Source: an uncultured Spirochaetaceae bacterium (lineage in GTDB: Bacteria; Spirochaetota; Spirochaetia; Sphaerochaetales; Sphaerochaetaceae). Taken from it: a stretch of 51,750 nucleotides of DNA. Below, piece after piece: positions 15,451-23,694 of this stretch. A model generated the notes under the pieces. The model saw only the letters and a list, made by a program, of their open reading frames with translations, had not been told where the DNA came from and did not search any database. Location: NCBI GenBank assembly GCA_944389105.1, contig CALXLD010000021.1:1-51750 (forward strand), in the 5' to 3' direction. Made by a program: the position numbers and the translations under genes. The stretch's first letter is position 1; each line of letters opens with the position of its first letter.

Positions 15451-15466
15451 GTTAGCATTTGCTAAC
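15451..15466. promoter_or_regulatory. Palindromic operator 2 in the DUF3793/mnmA intergenic region
   Basis: GTTAGCATTTGCTAAC has 7-bp arms identical to operator 1 and lies 106 bp from it, about 65 bp before the mnmA start. It may belong to the promoter of the DUF3793 operon, or regulate both directions. Confidence 0.7.
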
Positions 15467-15516
15467 TACTTTTTGCAGATTTCCTCTTTTTATGGTGTCT
15501 ATCATTTTTCGTATAT

Positions 15517-15531
15517 GCTAATATGACGTCG
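15517..15531 (+). promoter_or_regulatory. Extended -10 element flush with mnmA start (leaderless)
   Basis: An extended -10 (TGCTAATAT, hexamer TAATAT at 15519-15524) ends 6 nt before the GTG start codon of mnmA. No SD is present, so the transcript would begin at or within a base of the start codon. Confidence 0.6.
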
Positions 15532-16592
15532 TGAAAGTACTTGTTGGAATGTCTGGGGGAATAGATTCCTCTGTTGCGGCTTATCTGCTTAAGAAAGAAG
15601 GGTATGATGTTGAGGGCATAACAATGCTTATATGGAAGCCCGATTCCCGTTATCCGGAGCCAATGTCTGTAAATAGCTGCTATAGCCCTGACAAGAGTAA
15701 GGATCTGGAGAAGATAAGAGAGATTTCTGAAAAGATCGGGATACGTCATCATACCGTTGATTGCTCTGATCTTTTTGAAAGTACTGTACTGGATAATTTC
15801 AGGTCTGAATACATGAATGGCCATACCCCTAATCCATGTATATGGTGCAATCAGAAGATAAAATTCGGGGCAATGCTTGATTATGCCAGAGAGATCATAG
15901 ATTTTGATTTTTTTGCTACTGGACACTATGCACGAGTGAGAAAGCTTGATAACGGCCGATATGCAGTACTTAAGGCTAAAGACGAGAAAAAGGACCAGAG
16001 CTATTTTCTTTCCCGGCTTTCGCAGTCACAGCTTTCATCCGTTCTGTTTCCGCTTGGTGATTATATGAAAAGCGAGATAAGGGAACTTGACGAACTTCTC
16101 GGTTTTCATGAGAAAGGACAGTCAGAGAGCCAGGATTTCTATGGCGGTGACTATGCGGATTTGCTGGATATTTCTGATCGCAGAGGGGATATCGTCTTCA
16201 CCGATGGAAGAGTCCTGGGACAGCATAATGGGTTCTGGCATTATACAATAGGTCAGAGAAAAGGGCTGGGGATTGCTTATTCTGAGCCGCTGTATGTTAT
16301 TTCGCTCGATCCTGAAAAGAATCTTGTTGTGGTTGGAACGGAACCTAGCACGCATAGTTCTGCTATCAGGGCATGCAATGCTGTTTTTGGAGCTGCTGAT
16401 GATTTCCACCCTGAAGACATCTACATGGTTAAGATCAGAAGCATGGCTAGACCGGAAGCTGCACATGTAAGAAAAACGGAAGATGGATTCGAAGTTCTGT
16501 TCCTGAATTATGTGAAAGGTGCTGCGCCGGGACAGAGTGCTGTTGTCTATTCAGGAAATGCTGTAGTTGCTTCTGGAATCATATCCGGGTAA
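15531..16592 (+). CDS. mnmA: tRNA 2-thiouridylase MnmA, variant lacking the usual second catalytic Cys
   Basis: The 353-residue protein is an MnmA-family enzyme that makes 2-thiouridine at wobble U34 of Lys, Glu and Gln tRNAs. The ATP-pyrophosphatase loop is GMSGGIDSSV (residues 6-15). The first catalytic region is NPCIWCNQKIKFG with C103 and C106, where the common form has Asp-x-x-Cys. ATGHYAR and DQSYFLSRL are present. The segment that normally carries the second catalytic Cys reads ESQDFYGGDYADLL here, with no Cys. A C-terminal beta-barrel follows. The CxxC without the second Cys suggests a different, possibly Fe-S-dependent sulfur chemistry. The start is GTG 15531, since upstream ATG frames stop at once; no SD. 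Confidence 0.9.
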   Translation: MKVLVGMSGGIDSSVAAYLLKKEGYDVEGITMLIWKPDSRYPEPMSVNSCYSPDKSKDLEKIREISEKIGIRHHTVDCSDLFESTVLDNFRSEYMNGHTPNPCIWCNQKIKFGAMLDYAREIIDFDFFATGHYARVRKLDNGRYAVLKAKDEKKDQSYFLSRLSQSQLSSVLFPLGDYMKSEIRELDELLGFHEKGQSESQDFYGGDYADLLDISDRRGDIVFTDGRVLGQHNGFWHYTIGQRKGLGIAYSEPLYVISLDPEKNLVVVGTEPSTHSSAIRACNAVFGAADDFHPEDIYMVKIRSMARPEAAHVRKTEDGFEVLFLNYVKGAAPGQSAVVYSGNAVVASGIISG

Positions 16593-16618
16593 TGCCTTTA
16601 ATGGAGAGGTAGGTTGCT

Positions 16619-17116
16619 ATGTTCAGGTCAATGAGAAGAAATAAGCAAAAGATGCCGAGGGAGGCTGCTCTTAATGTCCTTTCAGTGGGATCGTATGGAG
16701 TTCTGGCACTGTCAGGTGATGATGGTTATCCATATGCGCTTCCTATTAATTATGTCTATGATGATGGCCGTATCATTTTCCATTCAGCAGTTTCAGGGCA
16801 TAAGATTGATTGTATAAGACGTTCTTCAAAAGCCTCTTTCTGCGTTGTTGATAAATACGATGTTGTACCTGAGCTTTACACGACCAGGTACAGAAGCGTA
16901 ATAGCTTTTGGAAATATAACTATAATCGATGACGAGGAAAGAAAGATGGAGGATATAGTAAAGCTCAGCAGGAAATATTCTCCAGCGGATACAGATGAGC
17001 ATATGCTCTCGGTTATACGCAAAGACTGGAAAGCTCTATGTATCTTTGAACTGGCGATTGAGCATATTTCCGGAAAGGAAGGAAAGGAACTTCTGGCTGA
17101 AAGACATCCGCAATAA
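16619..17116 (+). CDS. NimA-like pyridoxamine 5'-phosphate oxidase-fold flavoprotein
   Basis: The 165-residue protein matches the 5-nitroimidazole-reductase/PNPOx-like group common in gut anaerobes: MFRSMRRNKQKM, GVLALSGDDGYPYALPINYV, IIFHSAVSGHKIDCIRR and TTRYRSVIAFG. It should bind FMN or a related flavin in a split-barrel dimer and reduce small substrates; nitroimidazole resistance is a family property, not shown here. AGAGG lies about 8-9 nt before the ATG. It follows mnmA by 26 bp in the same direction and may share its transcript. Confidence 0.88.
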   Translation: MFRSMRRNKQKMPREAALNVLSVGSYGVLALSGDDGYPYALPINYVYDDGRIIFHSAVSGHKIDCIRRSSKASFCVVDKYDVVPELYTTRYRSVIAFGNITIIDDEERKMEDIVKLSRKYSPADTDEHMLSVIRKDWKALCIFELAIEHISGKEGKELLAERHPQ

Positions 17117-17197
17117 CTCTGTTTTGATGATTATATTGATTAATCCCTTTGCGAACAGAGAGAAGGAATGGTATCCTCGGATAAGGAGTGTTGTAAT

Positions 17198-18007
17198 ATG
17201 AGAGTTATTATTGAACCTGATTATGAGAAGCTGTCACAGTGGGCAGCTCGCTATATAGCTGGACGTATAAAGGACCATGAAAGGAAGGGGGAGGCAAGGC
17301 TGTTCGTACTTGGGCTTCCAACTGGTTCCTCTCCTATAGGAACGTACAAAGAGCTGATAAAGCTGAATAAATCAGGATATATATCTTTCAGGAACGTAGT
17401 TACTTTCAATATGGACGAGTATGTCGGACTGCCAAGAGACCATGAACAGAGCTATTACACGTTCATGCATACCAATTTCTTTGATCATATTGATATCCTT
17501 CCAGAGAATACAAACTTGCTTGATGGCAACGCAGAGAATTCTGAAGCTGAGTGCCAGAGGTATGAAGACAAGATAGCCTCTTATGGCGGTATAGATCTTT
17601 TCCTTGGCGGAATCGGGGCAGATGGCCATATTGCATTCAATGAGCCGTTCAGCTCGCTTGCATCCCGTACGAGAGAGAAATCCCTTACATATGATACAAA
17701 GGTCATGAACTCACGGTTCTTCGGCGGGAATATCTCCGATGTTCCTTCAACTGCGCTGACTGTCGGCGTGCAGACTGTTATGGATGCAAAGGAGGTCATA
17801 ATCCTTGTTAATGGCCATAATAAGGCAAGAGCTTTAAAGCATACTGTTGAAGATGGTGTTTCCCAGGCATGGACATGCTCTGCGCTGCAGATGCATCGCC
17901 GCGCGATTATAGTATGTGATGAAAGTGCATGCGATGAGCTTAAGGTTGCTACATATCGCTATTTTAAAGATATAGAACAGGCTAATCTGGATCCTAATAC
18001 GCTGTAA
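17198..18007 (+). CDS. nagB: Glucosamine-6-phosphate deaminase
   Basis: The 269-residue product matches NagB in length and motifs: [17 protein letters not shown] for phosphate binding, [17 protein letters not shown] with catalytic Asp/Glu residues, and [17 protein letters not shown] with the catalytic His region. It converts glucosamine-6-phosphate to fructose-6-phosphate and ammonia. ATG 17198 has AAGGAG 9 nt upstream and gives the family N-terminus MRVIIEPDY; the ATG at 17168 would add ten unconserved residues. It would take up the amino-sugar flux from the MurNAc locus at 28.7-36.8 kb after deacetylation, although no nagA gene is in the window. A strong terminator follows. Confidence 0.95.
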   Translation: MRVIIEPDYEKLSQWAARYIAGRIKDHERKGEARLFVLGLPTGSSPIGTYKELIKLNKSGYISFRNVVTFNMDEYVGLPRDHEQSYYTFMHTNFFDHIDILPENTNLLDGNAENSEAECQRYEDKIASYGGIDLFLGGIGADGHIAFNEPFSSLASRTREKSLTYDTKVMNSRFFGGNISDVPSTALTVGVQTVMDAKEVIILVNGHNKARALKHTVEDGVSQAWTCSALQMHRRAIIVCDESACDELKVATYRYFKDIEQANLDPNTL

Positions 18008-18056
18008 GGAATTCAGTAATTTAAAGTTACCTGAAAAAGGGACTTTGTCTACGCTT

Positions 18057-18091
18057 TGCCCACGCTTTTGTTTCCCGTGGGCAGTTTTTTT
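18057..18091 (+). terminator. Intrinsic terminator of nagB
   Basis: TGCCCACG and CGTGGGCA form an 8-bp stem with an 11-nt loop, followed by G and seven T residues. Confidence 0.9.
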
Positions 18092-18198
18092 CTTCGATTA
18101 TTCCTGCTTTTCTATGCAATTCTTGGGGTTTTTTCTTAAAAATTGTTTCTTGAAGATGGCTTATATCGCCGACGTACAATTGAAAAGCGGGAGTGTTT

Positions 18199-21021
18199 AT
18201 GAAAACTGGAAGATTTATAGTTATTCTGCTTTTTGCTGCAGCGTTTACACTCAGTGCTGCGGCATCCGGAGATCCTGCATATAATCCGGCAACAGAACCC
18301 CGTCCAGAAGGAGCAGGGGTATTCGATTATGTTCCTCGCGATGGCGTGCAGCATCCAGAGACAGCTGTGGAGTTCAATAATATTCCGACATTTACATCTG
18401 TTCCATCAATTCTTGGAGAAAAGGTGTATAAAGGAATAAATGTCGCAACAGGTGCTTCAATTACGAAAGAAGCGCTTCTCAAGGAGAACACTGTCGACAT
18501 AACAGCATATGGAGCTGTAGCTGGTTATGATGCCGATGCGGTGAAGAATACAGAGGCAATCAATGCAGCGATTGCTGATATGTCAGCAGCTGGCGGCGGT
18601 ACAGTTGTCGTTCCTGATGGCGTATTCAAGATGTATACGATTGAGCTCCAGAGCAATGTGAACATATATCTTGAGGATGAGGCAATTATTGTCGGTGCAC
18701 GTCCTGGAATTGATGGCGGAAACTACCTTGAACCGGAGGTGAATATTTATTTCGGCCTTCAGGATCATGGTCATTCATATCTGAGAAACAGCATGATCTA
18801 CGGAAAGGAAGTAGAGAATGTAATGATTTACGGCGATGGAATGATTTCCGGCAGCTATGTAGATAAGAGAGGTTATACATACTTCACCGTTTCCAGACGT
18901 GATCCTGCAAATCCTGAACTCAGAACAGATCCTGGCTATGTAGGTGAGTGGCAGAATCCTGATGATATCGATAGCCTTGATGACCAGGGCTGGCATTTCT
19001 TCCTCTATGAGCAGCCAATCTGGAACAATGCTTCAAAAGGAATTGCCCTTATCGACTCAAAGAATATCGTATTCAGCGGCTTTGATATGAGAGAAGCAGG
19101 ACATTTTGCAATCATAACAACGGGCTGCAGCAATGTGCTTTTCGAGGATATGGTTATTGATACCAACCGAGATGGTATGGATATTGACGGAACAAGCAAC
19201 GTGACTGTCCGCAATTGCTGGGTCAATGCACCTCTCGATGACGCAATTTGCCTTAAGGCTTCTTTCGGCTCAGGCAGACTTGATATTACACAGAATATAT
19301 TGATTCATAACTGCGTAATAAGCGGATATGATGCCGGGTCAGTACTTGAGGCGACATTCTCTGAGAACAGGCTTGAATCAGCTGCGGATGATATCAGGGG
19401 CACAAATGGAAGGCTGAAGCTTGGAACGGAAGCAACCGGTGGATTTGATAGAGTTACTATCGCGAATGTCCTCTTCTCCCATAGCGAAGGTCTGAACCTT
19501 GAATGTGTGGACTGCTCAAGTCTTACTAATATCATCGCAACTGACCTTTATATGACAGATGTTGTCGATTCTCCTGTATATATCCAGATTGGAGACAGGG
19601 GCAGATATCCTGTAACAGGTCATTCGACAAGCGAGGAAGTATATCCTGAGAACAGTGTCCGCAAGGATAATTCCGAATATGTACTTCCGAATATCCCTGG
19701 AAAGTATCATACATTCCCTGCAATGCGCTATGCTCCTGCTACAAATTATGAGTATGTGACAATTGCAGATGGAAGTGAGTTCAAGAGGCCAGTAGCTTCG
19801 GATCCGATTTATATCAACTGGACAAACATCTATACAGATCCTGATACAGGCAAGAACTATGGCTACAGATGGGATGCTTCAAGAAATGAGTATGTTGTTG
19901 ATTGGGGTAATCAGCTTACAGATCAGGAGCTTTATGGTTATGGTAATGCTCTTGGTGGACCGTTTGCTGTAGCTGAGGATATTTATATCGGCAATCTGAA
20001 GGCTGTAGATGTCAATCCTCGCTATCCGATAGAGATTGTAGGTCTTGTTTCCAGCAAGGTTCAGAATGTTGTACTTGAGAATATCGATGTTACATTCCGT
20101 GGTGGCCTTACTCTTGAAGATGCTGCAGAGCAGAGACAGATCAGGAGCACATGGACATTTACAGAAGATCATTCCCCTGTTTATTCACAGCAGTTCGGAT
20201 GGCTTGCGGCACAGGCCGGCCTCCTTCCGAGAATGCAGTGGGATGCAGAGAATGGCGGCTGGGTTGAGAGCCCGTACAATGTTCCAGAACTTGTCCGCGA
20301 TTATCCAGAGCCAGCACATTTCGGTATTCTTCCTGCTTATGGTCTGTATGCACGCCATGTTGATGGTCTGGAGCTCAGAAATGTGAAACTTGGCTATAGC
20401 TATACAGAGACACGTCCAGCTGTTGTTCTTGATGATGTGAATGATGTCATGATTGATGAATCTTCTTCTTTCATGTGTGATCCATCGGCTTCGGATGTTG
20501 TCCTTGTTCAGCAGAACTATAAGAGGCAGACAGGTTATGAGTTTGTTCCTGATGAACCATATTTCTCTACATCGGTCACTGATTATGCAATTGCTGAGAA
20601 TCATAGTGTAGCTACCGTGGTTGTGGATGCTCCGGAGCCTGGTACTCCTGCTGATACGCTTTACAGCTATCCGACAGATCCAATAGCAGACGAGGCTTTT
20701 GTTGCTTCCTATCTTGAAGAAGGAAGAGAGATTCCAAGAACTGTGTGGAGACCTTTCTTCGCGCCGATCAAGGACATCAAGGCTTCTGCTGGAGATACAG
20801 TCGAGCTTGCTGTGGAGTATTACAACCCTGCAGATGCAACAGGAACCGTCTATCCTGTAGAGCTTACGGCTACTGCACTTCCTGAGGGCGCTGTCTTTGC
20901 TGAAGGAGTATTCACATGGGATATTCCTGAAGGAACTCCGGCAGGTGACTATCCTGCAGTATTCCATCTTTCAGATGGGCTTAGCGAAGTGTCCAAGACA
21001 GTGGTTGTTACTGTGGAATAA
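18199..21021 (+). CDS. Secreted GH28-like (polygalacturonase-type) beta-helix glycosidase with C-terminal Ig-like domain
   Basis: The 940-residue protein has a signal peptide (Lys/Arg, then FIVILLFAAAFTLSAAAS). A pectate-lyase-superfamily beta-helix starts at ITAYGAVAGYDADAVKNTEA, continues AAGGGTVVVPDGVFK, and includes a GH28-like active-site region, DTNRDGMDIDG then NAPLDDAICLKAS; the paired Asp of GH28 are present though the usual NTD reads NRD. Several large inserts make it longer than typical GH28 enzymes (400-550 residues). The last 85 residues look like an Ig/cadherin-type module (ATALPEGAVFAEGVFTW). It probably cleaves pectic polysaccharide outside the cytoplasm. ATG 18199 was chosen because GGGAG lies 5 nt upstream; GTG 18193 overlaps that spacing. 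Confidence 0.82.
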   Translation: MKTGRFIVILLFAAAFTLSAAASGDPAYNPATEPRPEGAGVFDYVPRDGVQHPETAVEFNNIPTFTSVPSILGEKVYKGINVATGASITKEALLKENTVDITAYGAVAGYDADAVKNTEAINAAIADMSAAGGGTVVVPDGVFKMYTIELQSNVNIYLEDEAIIVGARPGIDGGNYLEPEVNIYFGLQDHGHSYLRNSMIYGKEVENVMIYGDGMISGSYVDKRGYTYFTVSRRDPANPELRTDPGYVGEWQNPDDIDSLDDQGWHFFLYEQPIWNNASKGIALIDSKNIVFSGFDMREAGHFAIITTGCSNVLFEDMVIDTNRDGMDIDGTSNVTVRNCWVNAPLDDAICLKASFGSGRLDITQNILIHNCVISGYDAGSVLEATFSENRLESAADDIRGTNGRLKLGTEATGGFDRVTIANVLFSHSEGLNLECVDCSSLTNIIATDLYMTDVVDSPVYIQIGDRGRYPVTGHSTSEEVYPENSVRKDNSEYVLPNIPGKYHTFPAMRYAPATNYEYVTIADGSEFKRPVASDPIYINWTNIYTDPDTGKNYGYRWDASRNEYVVDWGNQLTDQELYGYGNALGGPFAVAEDIYIGNLKAVDVNPRYPIEIVGLVSSKVQNVVLENIDVTFRGGLTLEDAAEQRQIRSTWTFTEDHSPVYSQQFGWLAAQAGLLPRMQWDAENGGWVESPYNVPELVRDYPEPAHFGILPAYGLYARHVDGLELRNVKLGYSYTETRPAVVLDDVNDVMIDESSSFMCDPSASDVVLVQQNYKRQTGYEFVPDEPYFSTSVTDYAIAENHSVATVVVDAPEPGTPADTLYSYPTDPIADEAFVASYLEEGREIPRTVWRPFFAPIKDIKASAGDTVELAVEYYNPADATGTVYPVELTATALPEGAVFAEGVFTWDIPEGTPAGDYPAVFHLSDGLSEVSKTVVVTVE

Positions 21022-21052
21022 TGTCTGCATAGCAATCCGATCTAAATCCGTA

Positions 21053-21090
21053 CGGCTTGTTTTCTGAATGGAAAACAGGCCGTTGCTTTA
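21053..21090 (+). terminator. Intrinsic terminator of the GH28-like gene
   Basis: CGGCTTGTTTTC and GAAAACAGGCCG form a 12-bp stem with one G-U pair and a 6-nt loop, followed by T-rich TTGCTTTATT. Confidence 0.8.
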
Positions 21091-21117
21091 TTATCAGCAG
21101 ATACGGATTTTCCCGGT

Positions 21118-21131
21118 TATAATATCATTCA
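21118..21131 (+). promoter_or_regulatory. TATAAT box flush with GH43 start (leaderless)
   Basis: A perfect TATAAT (21118-21123) ends 7 nt before ATG 21131, with no SD between. No good -35 is seen 17 bp upstream. Confidence 0.6.
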
Positions 21132-22582
21132 TGATACACAATCCGATAATCCCAGGCTTTAATCCTGATCCATCGATTACATTTGATGGAAAGAGATATA
21201 TAATCGCGACCTCGACATTTGAGTACTACCCGGGTATTGCGCTATATACATCGGAAGATCTTTCGGTATGGAAGTATGAGACCTCTGTGATGACAAGTGC
21301 GAATGGCTTTTCCCTAAGAGGTGTGAAAAACAGCAGCGGACTGTATGCTGCAACGATACGTTTCCATTCCGGCAGATATTATGCAGTGACTACAAATAAG
21401 AATGGATTTGGCAATTTCGTGTCGCATGCTGATTCCCTTGCCGGTCCATGGACAGAGCCTTTATTTATTCATGAAGATGGTATAGATCCGAGTCTTTTAT
21501 TCCTTCCGGATGGATCCTGCTTTTACACGCAGAACGGAAAAGGAGGGCTATTCGGCGCTTTCATCGATCCTGATAGCGGTAAGCTTCTTGAACCTCTCCA
21601 TCTGCTTTCTCCAGGATTGACAGGAAATGCTACGGAAGCTCCTCATATCTACATGAAGGATGGCTTGTTTTATCTTGTATTCGCTGAAGGGGGAACGGAG
21701 TATGGTCATCATGAGGTTGCTGGCCGTTCTGAATCAGTCTATGGACCATATGAACTGCGTAAGACTCCGATTCTTTCCCATGTGGACAGAAAAAGACATA
21801 TGATACAGGCAACAGGACATGCTGATCTGCTCGAGCTTGGGAATGGAAGCTGGATAGCTGTCTTTCTGGCAATCAGGGTGCCAGGACGTGCTCATCTGCA
21901 TAATCTCGGGCGTGAGACATTCATGGCAGAGGTGACCTGGGAGGATGGCTGGCCTGTTATAGGTCATGGCGGAGAGATTGAGCTTGAGGAAGAATCATTT
22001 ATTGAGACTGTTCCGATGAAGCCTGATTATATTAGTTTCCATCAGGATCTTCCCGATACTTCCGTGCTCCGGCTCAGAGCTGAGCATGCTTCCAGATATG
22101 AGCGCTGTATTGATTCCCTGCTTATTCATGGTGGAGATGAGCTCTCGAAGGATATGGGGGAGCCCGCTTCTCTGCTGCTTCGTCAGCCGGAGTTTGAATC
22201 TGTATTCTCTGCAGATCTTAGGTGTGATGAAACCCTTACAGGGTGTGCAGGAATTACGGTTTTCTATAACAGTGATTATCATGCTGATTTATGTCTGGAA
22301 AGAACAGGGGAGGAGATCAGGGTATCATTCAGAAGAAAAATCCATGATCTGGAGACAGCCGTGCTGAAGAAAACCATCAATCCAGGACATTCTGTCCATC
22401 TTGAAGTGAGAACAGGCCGCCAATGGTATGTATTCTTTGCAGACGGTGAGGAAATCGGGAGAGCGGCGATGGCTTCATTTGCCACGGAGGGGACTATGTA
22501 TATGACTTTTACCGGAACTCTTATAGGTATATTTGCGGAGAACGGTGATGGTGTCTTTGAAGAGGGGTTCGGCTTCATCTGA
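21131..22582 (+). CDS. Glycoside hydrolase family 43 (xylosidase/arabinofuranosidase type)
   Basis: The 483-residue enzyme starts with the GH43 hallmark NPIIPGFNPDPSITFDGKRY, whose Asp in NPDPS is the catalytic base region. It continues with the five-bladed propeller signatures GIDPSLLFLPDG and GNATEAPHIYMKDGLFYLVF containing the catalytic Glu. Residues about 320-483 form a C-terminal beta-sandwich (SLLLRQPEFESVFSADLR) like the GH43 C2 domain. No signal peptide is present, so it should act on imported oligosaccharides, removing arabinosyl or xylosyl units. A longer frame from 21068 would start inside the preceding terminator. With the GH28-like enzyme it suggests pectin/hemicellulose use. Confidence 0.92.
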   Translation: MIHNPIIPGFNPDPSITFDGKRYIIATSTFEYYPGIALYTSEDLSVWKYETSVMTSANGFSLRGVKNSSGLYAATIRFHSGRYYAVTTNKNGFGNFVSHADSLAGPWTEPLFIHEDGIDPSLLFLPDGSCFYTQNGKGGLFGAFIDPDSGKLLEPLHLLSPGLTGNATEAPHIYMKDGLFYLVFAEGGTEYGHHEVAGRSESVYGPYELRKTPILSHVDRKRHMIQATGHADLLELGNGSWIAVFLAIRVPGRAHLHNLGRETFMAEVTWEDGWPVIGHGGEIELEEESFIETVPMKPDYISFHQDLPDTSVLRLRAEHASRYERCIDSLLIHGGDELSKDMGEPASLLLRQPEFESVFSADLRCDETLTGCAGITVFYNSDYHADLCLERTGEEIRVSFRRKIHDLETAVLKKTINPGHSVHLEVRTGRQWYVFFADGEEIGRAAMASFATEGTMYMTFTGTLIGIFAENGDGVFEEGFGFI

Positions 22583-22583
22583 G

Positions 22584-22610
22584 AAAAAGGCTGTGCCTTG
22601 TGACACAGCC
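22584..22610 (-). terminator. Intrinsic terminator of the Gfo/Idh/MocA gene
   Basis: GGCTGTG and CACAGCC pair across an 8-nt loop. On the minus strand five T residues (22584-22588) follow immediately. It may also stop GH43 transcription from the other side. Confidence 0.75.
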
Positions 22611-22621
22611 CTGTATTGTGA

Positions 22622-23614
22622 TCAGCCTTTTAATTCGGATCCGAGCTTTATTCCCCAGACGGATCTGAGAGCATCGGTTATTCTCAGAACTCTCAATGTC
22701 TCTCTCCATGGCATGGCTTCTGGTTCAAGCTTGTTGTTTGCTATAGCTTCTGCCGCTGTATCCAGCTCGTATTCATAGCCATTGATCTCATGCTCTATTG
22801 TAATGGTTTCCAGCAGTACCGGATTCCGGTCTGCTGAGTAGATTCTTATTCTTTCCGGGTTGTTTACATTCTCTACTTCAATAGAGCCTTCTGTCCCGTA
22901 TATCCATCCTTTCCTGTCTGATACACATTCCGAGTCAGAGAAGATCTCTGCCATAGTGCCAGATTCGAATGTAAGATTGATTGTGTTCCTCAGGTCGATT
23001 CCGCTTTCGCTCTTTACAGCAAGACCTGCTATGGATTTTATCTGATCTCCCTCGGTTGCCATCAGCACGAAGTTCAGAGGATATACTCCGATGTCCAAGA
23101 GTGCGCCACCACCCAGGGCTGGATCTGAAATTCTTGGTTTATGTATGATTTTGTATCCGAGATTCGCTGTTATTGTCGTTACTTTTCCAATGCGTCCGGA
23201 TCTGATGATGTCATTTATCATCTTCCGTGATGGCATATAGCGTGTCCAGATTGCTTCGCCTACATAGACTTTCTTCTCTGCTGCTGCATTGAAGACTTCT
23301 TCAGCTTCTCCTGCATTAATGCAGAAAGCTTTTTCAGCAAGGATATTCTTGCCATGCTCTATTGCCTCAAGCATCTGTTCTGCATGGAAAGCATGCGGTG
23401 TTGCTATATATACAAGATCTACATCAGGGTCTTTATACAGTTCTTCATAGGACCCGTAAGCTTTCTTTACATCAAAACGTGAAGCAAATTCCTCTGATTT
23501 TGATTTATCCCTGCTTGCAACAGCTTCGATTGTTATTCTGTCCGACATCTTAAGCATCGTGGCTGCAAGAGTCCCTGCGATATTGCCACATCCAATGATT
23601 CCTATTCTGAGCAT
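22622..23614 (-). CDS. Gfo/Idh/MocA-family NAD(P)-dependent oxidoreductase
   Basis: The 330-residue protein has an N-terminal Rossmann fold with IGIIGCGNIAGTLAATM (residues 4-20), VDLVYIATPHAFHAEQ, and the dinucleotide-side EK motif in NILAEKAFCINAGEAEE, where Ala replaces the usual Pro. The C-terminal alpha/beta domain contains GGGALLDIGVYPLNFVL, typical of the dihydrodiol-dehydrogenase/glucose-fructose-oxidoreductase group. It likely oxidises a sugar or cyclitol; the substrate is unknown. The ATG at 23614 is preceded by a GAGGAGAC SD. It converges on GH43 and is divergent from the 1035-residue gene. Confidence 0.88.
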   Translation of the reverse strand: MLRIGIIGCGNIAGTLAATMLKMSDRITIEAVASRDKSKSEEFASRFDVKKAYGSYEELYKDPDVDLVYIATPHAFHAEQMLEAIEHGKNILAEKAFCINAGEAEEVFNAAAEKKVYVGEAIWTRYMPSRKMINDIIRSGRIGKVTTITANLGYKIIHKPRISDPALGGGALLDIGVYPLNFVLMATEGDQIKSIAGLAVKSESGIDLRNTINLTFESGTMAEIFSDSECVSDRKGWIYGTEGSIEVENVNNPERIRIYSADRNPVLLETITIEHEINGYEYELDTAAEAIANNKLEPEAMPWRETLRVLRITDALRSVWGIKLGSELKG

Positions 23615-23694
23615 TTTGGTCTCCTCACTATGATTATATCATGTATGTGGTCTAATAACATGATTCAAGTTATAATCAGGATCAGGAGATTGTC

